A stretch of 64,000 nt of DNA, taken from assembly GCF_003429005.1 (NCBI RefSeq), contig NZ_QVQV01000004.1:62518-126517 (forward strand). Reading direction: 5' to 3'. Below are positions 57,247 to 64,000 of this stretch, piece by piece (the first letter of the stretch is position 1; each line of letters starts with the position of its first letter). Origin of the DNA: Paraburkholderia sp. DHOC27. GTDB lineage: Bacteria > Pseudomonadota > Gammaproteobacteria > Burkholderiales > Burkholderiaceae. The position numbers and the translations under genes were made by a program. The notes under the pieces were generated by a model. The model did not search any database, was not told where the DNA came from, and worked only from the letters and a program-made list of their open reading frames with translations.

Positions 57247-57298
57247 GTTTGCTGCGTGGGTTTGCTGCGTGGGTTTGCTGCGTGGGTTTGCTGCGTGG
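57247..57298. repeat. 13-bp tandem repeat, four exact units
   Basis: GTTTGCTGCGTGG four times in a row, beginning directly after the TAG stop of the DUF4239 gene. Confidence 0.92.
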
Positions 57299-57434
57299 GC
57301 TGGCTCGCGACACGCCCCGCTCAGGCGTTTTACTGATGCGCATCGCCAATGTCGTTGCGCCAATGCATTAGTATCCAGTACTCAAGTTGCCTCGACACAT
57401 GCGTCACGCAACACCCCTCATTGTGGAGAGCGAT

Positions 57435-58550
57435 ATGTTGAATCAGCGTGATACCGTCGACATCGCACGCATCATGCTCATTGTCGTCATCCTGTGCGGC
57501 TTGACGATAGGCAGCCTGTACGTCGTGCGTCCCTTCATTCCAGGGCTGATCTGGGCCACTACCATCGTGGTGGCCACGTGGCCCGCCATGCTGGCCGTGC
57601 AGCGACGCTGCGCCAATCGCCGCTGGATCGCGACCACCGTGATGCTGGTCATCCTGCTGGTGGTGATCGTGCTGCCGTTATATGCGGCGATCTCGACGCT
57701 CGCCGAACACGCGGGCGAGATCATGGACACCATCAAGCACCTGCCCGACTACGCGTTGCCGCCGCCACCGGGTTGGGTGGGCGATGTGCCGGTCGTGGGG
57801 CATCGCGTCTCGACCGAATGGCAGTCACTCTCCGATGCAGGTCCCGGCGGCCTGCTCGCGAGACTGGAGCCCTACGCGACCATTGCCGCGCGCTGGATGT
57901 TCGGACATGCGGCACTGGTCGGCGCCTTCGTGATTCATATGTTCGTGACCGTCATCATCACCGGCATTCTGTATAGCCAGGGCGAGAAGGCCGGCGCGTT
58001 CGTGCTGCGTCTTGCCACGCGCATCGCCGGCGAGCGTGGCGCGCAGGCGGCCGTGCTGGCGGGCGCCGCCGTGCGCGCCGTGGCGCTTGGCATCGTCGTG
58101 ACCGCGGTTACGCAATCCGCACTGGGCGGGATCGGCCTGTGGATAGCGGGTGTGCCGGGCGCGGGCATTCTCACCGCGCTGATGTTGATGCTGTGTCTCG
58201 CGCAGATCGGGCCCATGTTGCCGTTGCTCGGCGGCGTCGCATGGCTGTTCTGGCACGGCGCGCACGTGGCCGCCGTACTGCTGTTCATCTGGTCGGTGAT
58301 GATCGGCATGCTCGACAACTTCATGCGGCCGATGCTCATCAAACGCGGCGTCAACCTGTCGATGCTGCTCATCCTTGCCGGTGTACTGGGCGGGATGTTT
58401 GCGTTCGGAATCGTGGGCCTGTTCATGGGGCCGGTGATTCTCGCGGTCACCAGCACCCTGCTCAATGCGTGGATCAACGAGCGGCCGGTGCCGCCGGGAA
58501 ACCCGGTGACGACGGCGCCGGTCGATCCACGGGTGGATGGGCAACATTAA
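57435..58550 (+). CDS. AI-2E family transporter (YdiK-like)
   Basis: A 371-residue inner-membrane protein with eight or so hydrophobic segments, of the AI-2E/PerM family. The start at 57435 follows GGAGAG. Family members transport signals, ions or metabolites; the name does not prove AI-2 export. A stable hairpin lies downstream. Confidence 0.82.
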   Translation: MLNQRDTVDIARIMLIVVILCGLTIGSLYVVRPFIPGLIWATTIVVATWPAMLAVQRRCANRRWIATTVMLVILLVVIVLPLYAAISTLAEHAGEIMDTIKHLPDYALPPPPGWVGDVPVVGHRVSTEWQSLSDAGPGGLLARLEPYATIAARWMFGHAALVGAFVIHMFVTVIITGILYSQGEKAGAFVLRLATRIAGERGAQAAVLAGAAVRAVALGIVVTAVTQSALGGIGLWIAGVPGAGILTALMLMLCLAQIGPMLPLLGGVAWLFWHGAHVAAVLLFIWSVMIGMLDNFMRPMLIKRGVNLSMLLILAGVLGGMFAFGIVGLFMGPVILAVTSTLLNAWINERPVPPGNPVTTAPVDPRVDGQH

Positions 58551-58621
58551 GCGCGCTTTGTGCCAGCGTCCCGTGCGTTGGATGTCACTGGCTCGGAACG
58601 GCCTGCAGTGCGTCGAGGGTC

Positions 58622-58661
58622 GCTGCTGCTGCATCGCTTTGCATCGCGATGCAGCAGCAGC
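58622..58661. terminator. Long hairpin between convergent genes
   Basis: A perfect 16-bp stem (58622-58637 with 58646-58661), 8-base loop, no T-run. Probably a shared terminator for the AI-2E and DUF1330 genes. Confidence 0.6.
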
Positions 58662-58693
58662 ACGTAATCGCGCCGCCCCGAGCGCACGCCTCG

Positions 58694-58981
58694 TTACACG
58701 CCTTCCACGAGCACCGCGCGATAGCGTGAACCTTTGAAGCGGTGCTGGGCGACCTCCTGATACGCGGGACTGTCATACCAGCCACGCGCGGCTTCCGTGG
58801 TCGGAAACTCCAGGATCACGACGCCCTCGGGCGCGTCACCTTCGAGAACCTGTTGCGGTCCGTAAGCCGCCAGAACCTTCACAGGATGCCCGCTAAATGT
58901 GGGGCCCACCTTGCTCGAATAAACGTCGAGTTCCGTCTGATCCTGCGTGCTTTCCCGGGTAAACACGATGTATGTAGCCAT
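58694..58981 (-). CDS. DUF1330 family protein
   Basis: A 95-residue protein with the ferredoxin-like dimeric fold expected from the DUF1330 pattern (VVILEFPTTEAARGWYDSPAYQ). Known members have no agreed function. It has no signal peptide. Confidence 0.85.
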   Translation of the reverse strand: MATYIVFTRESTQDQTELDVYSSKVGPTFSGHPVKVLAAYGPQQVLEGDAPEGVVILEFPTTEAARGWYDSPAYQEVAQHRFKGSRYRAVLVEGV

Positions 58982-59163
58982 GCCGTGCGCTCCTGATGCG
59001 ATGAGGGTGGATAGAGTGCCGTTCTACAGCGGACCAACTCCGTGATCTTACCCCGCTCGCAACACGCTCGTGGTCGCTGCGTTCTTGGCATTGGGTGTAG
59101 CGCGCCCGTCTCAGGTATGCCCCTTGCGCGCCTATGGATACACCATTTTCCAAGGAGGCAATA

Positions 59164-59640
59164 ATGGGCTCAATCAATCCTCAAGGTGATACGCGCAGCG
59201 GAGCGAACGTGATTGGCGGCGGTGTCGGAGAAGGCCCGGGACCGGAAATCATGGCCGCGGCGACACTCGACGGCAACAAGGTGATGTCCTCGGACGGCGA
59301 GCATGTTGGCAAGATTTCCGACATCATGCTCGATGTGCGCAGCGGACGGATCGCTTACGCCGTGCTGGCCGAGGGGGGCTTCCTGGGCATGGGCGCCAAC
59401 CTGCACGCCATCCCGTGGAACGCTCTGACGCTCGACACGGATCAGAAATGCTTCCACGTCGACATCACTGCACAGCGTCTGAAAGATGAACCGGGTTTCG
59501 ACAAGGACCACTGGCCGACGATGGCTGATTCGAAGTGGGGCACCACGACGCATAGTTATTACAATCGACAGCCTTATTGGCTTGCGACGCAGGAGGTCGT
59601 AGAAGACGATCCGGATGTGCGCTCGCCGCTGGGGCATTGA
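59164..59640 (+). CDS. PRC-barrel domain protein
   Basis: A 158-residue protein with a PRC-barrel (about residues 35-105: VMSSDGEHVGKISDIMLD and RIAYAVLAEGGFLG), a fold seen in photosynthetic reaction-centre H subunits and RimM. The start at 59164 follows AGGAGG. It may be stress-related; the role is not known. Confidence 0.84.
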   Translation: MGSINPQGDTRSGANVIGGGVGEGPGPEIMAAATLDGNKVMSSDGEHVGKISDIMLDVRSGRIAYAVLAEGGFLGMGANLHAIPWNALTLDTDQKCFHVDITAQRLKDEPGFDKDHWPTMADSKWGTTTHSYYNRQPYWLATQEVVEDDPDVRSPLGH

Positions 59641-59681
59641 GGGCAGGCTGGCGTTGTAGGTTGCGTTTAATCTGGAGGTGG

Positions 59682-59710
59682 CCGTTTGCGCGGGGAGGTC
59701 GCGCAAACGG
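59682..59710 (+). terminator. Hairpin after the PRC-barrel gene
   Basis: A perfect 10-bp stem CCGTTTGCGC (59682-59691) with 59701-59710, 9-base loop. No T-run follows. Confidence 0.5.
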
Positions 59711-59855
59711 TGGGAGGGGTTGGTCGTTGTCTGCGGCTCGGCAAAGATTTTGACGCAAGTAATTATGTCGTAGTCCGTAGTAATTTTTGGTTTCGTTGGC
59801 AATCGGTTTTTTGCCCTTCCCTTCCGCCTCAGATGAATCCGCCGCACCAAAAGAA

Positions 59856-59886
59856 AAACCCGCACCACCTTACGGTGTGCGGGTTT
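59856..59886 (-). terminator. Terminator after tRNA-Pro
   Basis: A 10-bp stem AAACCCGCAC (59856-59865) with 59877-59886, followed on the minus strand by a T-run. Confidence 0.85.
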
Positions 59887-59891
59887 GATTC

Positions 59892-59969
<78 letters not shown>

Positions 59970-60056
59970 AACAGCACAAAAGTATAACAGACACTTTGCT
60001 CGATTAGAACCGCTGGCAACCAACAAAAACAGCAAGCGTGCAAATCAGTGGGCTAA

Positions 60057-60470
60057 TCAATGGCTCAGCAAGTCGATCACGTGCAGGAGTTCCTTGCGCA
60101 ACTGATCGACATCCACGCTGGCCATCGTCGACGCTGCCGCCGGTTCCATCACCTCGCCTTCCTCGACCATCTCTTCAGCAGGGCCGGCGCCATGTGTTCC
60201 GCCATGCGAATCGAGCCGGTTGCGCGCACCGTTGATGGTGAAGCCCTGCTCATACAGCAACTCGCGAATCCGCCGGATCAGCAGCACTTCATGGTGCTGG
60301 TAGTAACGGCGATTGCCGCGCCGCTTGACCGGTCGCAACTGCGTGAACTCCTGCTCCCAGTAGCGCAGCACATGCGGTTTCACACCGCAGAGCTCGCTCA
60401 CTTCACCGATCGTGAAGTAGCGCTTCGCCGGAATCGGAGGCAAGACGACTTTTTCGATCGTCGCTGTCAT
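60057..60470 (-). CDS. MerR-family transcriptional regulator
   Basis: A 137-residue regulator with a winged helix at residues about 18-45 (YFTIGEVSELCGVKPHVLRY) and the RYYQHHEVLLIRRIRELLYE segment. The C-terminus lacks the metal-binding Cys pattern. It directly follows ihfA, as in relatives, where its targets are not well defined. Confidence 0.9.
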   Translation of the reverse strand: MTATIEKVVLPPIPAKRYFTIGEVSELCGVKPHVLRYWEQEFTQLRPVKRRGNRRYYQHHEVLLIRRIRELLYEQGFTINGARNRLDSHGGTHGAGPAEEMVEEGEVMEPAAASTMASVDVDQLRKELLHVIDLLSH

Positions 60471-60516
60471 CGTCAGTTAGCCGTCGTGGTGGGTTGCGCA
60501 GGAACGCGCCAGTCGA

Positions 60517-60927
60517 TTAGCGCGCGAAGCTCGCCTCAGCGCCGCTTTCAACCAGCGCCTTCAGCTTTTGACTTGCATGAAACGTTACAACGCGACGAGC
60601 GGCAATGGGAATTGCCTCGCCAGTCTTCGGATTTCGGCCTGGACGCTGCGGCTTGTCGCGCAACTGAAAGTTGCCGAAGCCCGACAGCTTCACGCTATCC
60701 CCGCTTTCCAGCGCGTCACGAATCACTTCGAAGAACGCCTCGACCATGTCCTTCGCTTCCCGCTTGTTGAGTCCGACATTGTCGAACAGCAACTCAGCGA
60801 GTTCTGCCTTGGTGAGCGTGGGCGTTTCCGCCGAAGCGTTAGCGGGTGATGTCGGAATATCGCGAATCATGGCGCTACGTTGCGCCGTAAGAAGGGCTTC
60901 GAAATCACTCGAGTTCATTTCATTCAT
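60517..60927 (-). CDS. ihfA: Integration host factor subunit alpha
   Basis: IhfA bends DNA with IhfB in recombination, replication and sigma-54 transcription. About 136 residues from the ATG at 60927; a TTG 21 bases upstream is less likely. The HU fold begins near residue 37 ([18 protein letters not shown]) and the beta arm [12 protein letters not shown] is intact. A roughly 36-residue N-terminal extension precedes the core. Downstream of pheT by 69 bases. Confidence 0.95.
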   Translation of the reverse strand: MNEMNSSDFEALLTAQRSAMIRDIPTSPANASAETPTLTKAELAELLFDNVGLNKREAKDMVEAFFEVIRDALESGDSVKLSGFGNFQLRDKPQRPGRNPKTGEAIPIAARRVVTFHASQKLKALVESGAEASFAR

Positions 60928-60996
60928 ATCTATCAAATGGCGCGCCAACCTGAAACGGAAAATGCGGAAACTGCCGCGTTTAGAGTATTCCGCGGG

Positions 60997-63429
60997 TTAT
61001 CCGCGCAACCGTGCGCCATATACTCGAGCCAGACGATCCACCAGGGTTTGAATGGCCAGATCGACCGTCTCGTCCTGAAGGGTCCCGCCAGTATCTTGCA
61101 AGGTCACACGGAACGCAAGGCTTTTCTCGTGAGCTGCCAATCCGCCGGAAGTGTTTGATTTTGGACGAAATTCGTCGAAAAGCGCAACCCTTCTGACGGT
61201 CTTGCAGGCGTCTTCGACGAGCGCCTTTTGCATCTCGTCCAGCAGTGCCTGAACCTCGATTTTTTCATCCACGACCACCGCAATATCACGGCGAACCGGC
61301 GGAAACTTTGATACTTCCGTAGGTACCGGCAATGCCCGCTGGATTAATGCGTCGGCTTCGATTTCAAACAGAATCGGCGCGTGCGGCAAATCATATTTCT
61401 GCATCCAGCGCGGATGCAATTCGCCAATCCAGCCCACTGCCCGACCATTCAATTCAATCCGCGCACTGCGTCCCGGATGCAGCGCCGGATGCTCCGCTTT
61501 CACGAAGCGCGCCACTGCCGGCGCGAGCACCGCTTCGAGATCGGCCTTGACGTCGAAGTAATCCACGCCACGCGTTGCCGCGCCCCACTGCTCGTCCAGC
61601 GCCGGGCCATAGGCAAGCGCGCCAAACATCTTCGGCTGCGAGAAACCTTCGACCTGCAGTTCGCCCGCCTTGATGGCCGGATCGTGCAGGAAGACGCGAC
61701 CCACTTCGAAGACGCGCACGCGGTCCGCGCGGCGATTCAGGTTCGTGCGCAGCACTTCGATAAGGCTGCCCACCAACGTCGTGCGCATCACCGAAAGCTG
61801 GCTCGCGATCGGGTTGAGCAGACGAACCGGTTGCTCGTTACCGGCGAAATCCTTCTCCCACTCGGCGTCGACGAAGCTGAAGTTCACCGTCTCCGCGTAG
61901 TCGCGTGCAGCCAGCGCGTGCCGAATGTCGTGGAGGGTGCGGCGCGTTTCGTTGGTCGCGCGCATCTCGCTCGTCGCAACGGGCGGGCGCGCCGGAATCT
62001 TTTCGAAGCCATAGATGCGCGCCACTTCTTCGATCAGATCTTCCTCGATCTCGATGTCGAAGCGATACGACGGCGGCGTCACCGAAAACACGTCGCCTTC
62101 ACGTTCGAACGTGAGACCGAGGCGCGTGAAAATCTGCGCGATCTCGTCGGCGTCGATCTTGACGCCGATGATGCGATTCGCCCGCGCGACCCGCATCTTC
62201 ACTGGCGCGCGTTGCGGGATATTGACGATCTGATCGTCCACCGGACCCGCTTCGCCACCGCAGATGTCGAGGATCAACTGCGTGATGCGCTCGATGTGCT
62301 CGACGGTCGTCGCATAGTCGACACCGCGCTCGAAGCGATGTCCTGCGTCAGTGGAGAAGTTGTATTTGCGCGAGCGGCCGCGAATGCTGTCCGGCCACCA
62401 GAACGCGGCTTCGAGATAGATGTTGGCGGTGTCGAGCGTGACGGCCGTGCTGTCGCCGCCCATGATGCCCGCGAGACTTTCGATGTGCTGATCGTCCGCG
62501 ATCACGCCGACGGTGTCATCCACTTCAACCGTGTTGCCATTCAACAGCTTCAGCGTTTCGCCCTTGCGACCCCAGCGCACATCCATGCTGCCGTGGATCT
62601 TGTCCAGATCGAACACGTGCGACGGCCGGCCCAGTTCGAGCATCACGTAGTTGGAGATGTCGACCAGCGCGCTGATGCTGCGCTGACCCGAACGCTCCAG
62701 ACGCTCCACCAGCCAGTGCGGCGACTTCGCCCGTGCGTTCACGCCACGAATCACGCGGCCCGAGAAACGGCCGCACAGGTCGGGCGCCGAAATCTTCACG
62801 GGCAACGTCTCGTTCAACGTGACCTTGACCGGCTTGATATCCAGCGGATGCAGCGGCGCGCCGGTAATAGCCGACGTTTCGCGCGCCACACCGAACACCG
62901 ACAGGCAGTCCGCCTTGTTCGGCGTCAGCTTGATTTCGAACACGGTGTCGTCGAGATTCAGCGTCTCGCGGATGTCCTGACCGATCGGCGTGTCTTCCGG
63001 CAGGATCATCAGGCCGCTGTGATCTTCCGAGAGTTTCAGCTCACGGGCCGAGCACAGCATGCCCTGGCTTTCCACGCCGCGCAGCTTCGACAGCTTGATG
63101 GCAAACGGCGCACCGCCTTCTTCGGCCGGCGGCAGCTCGGCGCCCACGAGGGCGACCGGCACCTTGATGCCAGGCGCGACGTTCGGTGCGCCGCAGACGA
63201 TGTTGAGCGTCGTGCCCGTGCCGGCGTCGACCTGACACACGTTGAGTTTGTCCGCGTCCGGGTGTTTCACCACCTCGAGAACCCGGCCAACGACGATCTT
63301 GCTGGTCGGCGGCGCGGCCGGCCGCAGGCCTTCGACTTCGAGGCCCGCCATCGTCAGCGCGTGCGACAGCTCGTCCGTCGTCATCTGCGGGTCAACAAAG
63401 CTTCTTAGCCAGGATTCCGGGAATTGCAT
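60997..63429 (-). CDS. pheT: Phenylalanyl-tRNA synthetase beta subunit
   Basis: A 810-residue protein: N-terminal tRNA-binding OB domain ([20 protein letters not shown]), B3/B4 editing domain, B5 domain and C-terminal anticodon-binding ferredoxin-like domain ([14 protein letters not shown]). It charges tRNA-Phe together with PheS. Part of pheS-pheT-ihfA. Confidence 0.98.
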   Translation of the reverse strand: MQFPESWLRSFVDPQMTTDELSHALTMAGLEVEGLRPAAPPTSKIVVGRVLEVVKHPDADKLNVCQVDAGTGTTLNIVCGAPNVAPGIKVPVALVGAELPPAEEGGAPFAIKLSKLRGVESQGMLCSARELKLSEDHSGLMILPEDTPIGQDIRETLNLDDTVFEIKLTPNKADCLSVFGVARETSAITGAPLHPLDIKPVKVTLNETLPVKISAPDLCGRFSGRVIRGVNARAKSPHWLVERLERSGQRSISALVDISNYVMLELGRPSHVFDLDKIHGSMDVRWGRKGETLKLLNGNTVEVDDTVGVIADDQHIESLAGIMGGDSTAVTLDTANIYLEAAFWWPDSIRGRSRKYNFSTDAGHRFERGVDYATTVEHIERITQLILDICGGEAGPVDDQIVNIPQRAPVKMRVARANRIIGVKIDADEIAQIFTRLGLTFEREGDVFSVTPPSYRFDIEIEEDLIEEVARIYGFEKIPARPPVATSEMRATNETRRTLHDIRHALAARDYAETVNFSFVDAEWEKDFAGNEQPVRLLNPIASQLSVMRTTLVGSLIEVLRTNLNRRADRVRVFEVGRVFLHDPAIKAGELQVEGFSQPKMFGALAYGPALDEQWGAATRGVDYFDVKADLEAVLAPAVARFVKAEHPALHPGRSARIELNGRAVGWIGELHPRWMQKYDLPHAPILFEIEADALIQRALPVPTEVSKFPPVRRDIAVVVDEKIEVQALLDEMQKALVEDACKTVRRVALFDEFRPKSNTSGGLAAHEKSLAFRVTLQDTGGTLQDETVDLAIQTLVDRLARVYGARLRG

Positions 63430-63679
63430 GGTTCTGTGTACGTTCTGATCAGGTTAATCCACGTCCGGGTAGGGCCTTGTCCGGTTACCCCTTGGTGGGA
63501 TAACCACGCGCCCTGCCGGTGGCGTTGCTTGCGTCGCGCGCTGCGTCTCGTTGTGTCGATCAGCGTGCGCGGCCGCCCTCGTTGTACGGTGTTGCGTCTG
63601 TAGCCTGCTTTGCTGAAACGACCGCTAGGCTTGGTCGCGTTGGCTGCGTTGCCGCAGCAGTCGCTTCAGCGGTTCAGCG
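63430..63679. other. Intergenic region between pheS and pheT
   Basis: 250 bases with no supported gene. I see no clear terminator or promoter. Confidence 0.4.

Positions 63680-64000
<321 letters not shown>

Noticed and set aside
61381..63408. A 675-codon frame antisense to pheT
   Set aside because: It lies wholly within pheT and is rich in Arg, Ala and His, as antisense frames in GC-rich genes are.

Overview
The window reads as chromosomal DNA of a betaproteobacterium of the Burkholderiaceae, most likely Paraburkholderia or a close relative. The grounds are high GC with strong G/C third-position bias, the order pheS-pheT-ihfA-merR-tRNA-Pro, the DUF2844/DUF3443 pair, betaproteobacterial BamC, and a mix of catabolic and efflux genes. 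I see no prophage, insertion sequence, CRISPR array, rRNA or plasmid function. The species is an inference, not a sequence match.

Layout. 0-5.4 kb: 3' part of thiC, a large inverted-repeat element, a Tyr/Gly-rich lipoprotein, and a lactate permease. 5.4-9 kb: an EamA exporter, a minus-strand stretch that looks like a sigma-54-driven structured small RNA (palindromic activator sites, perfect-consensus IHF site, -24/-12 element, several hairpins, terminator), a 45-residue membrane protein, and bamC. 9-15 kb: DUF2844 and DUF3443 exported proteins (the second with a pepsin-like double D-T/S-G-S pattern) and two tandem HMW1C-like (GT41) glycosyltransferases. 15-20.3 kb: envelope proteins, a CadD-type transporter, a DUF883 protein, an exported methyltransferase-like lipoprotein and an MscS channel. 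20.3-29.5 kb: reductive pyrimidine catabolism (hydA, NCS1 permease, preA, preT, amidohydrolase) opposite a RutR-like TetR regulator and an alpha/beta hydrolase, with an 18-bp palindrome between. 29.5-32.4 kb: a lipoprotein and a Tat-exported phospholipase C behind a Pho-box-like promoter.

32.4-41.3 kb carries a complete Nit1C-type cluster: Sll0783-like protein, nitrilase, radical SAM protein, N-acetyltransferase, AIR-synthase-like protein, glycosyltransferase, MSMEG_0570-like protein and flavin oxidoreductase. These genes are packed with start/stop overlaps and face a divergent MocR-type regulator. Published work links such clusters to cyanide assimilation and nitrogen-starvation responses. 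41.3-47.1 kb: a DUF5594-like protein and an AaeXAB-like efflux operon (FUSC, DUF1656, HlyD, outer-membrane factor). 47.1-54.6 kb: a PhyH-family dioxygenase, an SDR, an alpha/beta hydrolase, an orphan sugar-type binding protein, a second FUSC exporter and a HAD phosphatase. 54.8-59.6 kb: a phospholipase-D-family lipoprotein, a DUF4239 protein (each followed at its stop codon by a 13-bp tandem repeat), an AI-2E family transporter, a DUF1330 protein and a PRC-barrel protein. 59.8-64 kb: tRNA-Pro(GGG), merR, ihfA, pheT and the 3' part of pheS.

Working together: PreTA, dihydropyrimidinase and the carbamoyl amidase form a full route from uracil/thymine to beta-amino acids, fed by the NCS1 permease. 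The Nit1C proteins probably act in one nitrogen-related pathway. IhfA, encoded at 60.5 kb, is the alpha subunit of the factor expected to bend DNA at the 6.9-kb sigma-54 promoter.
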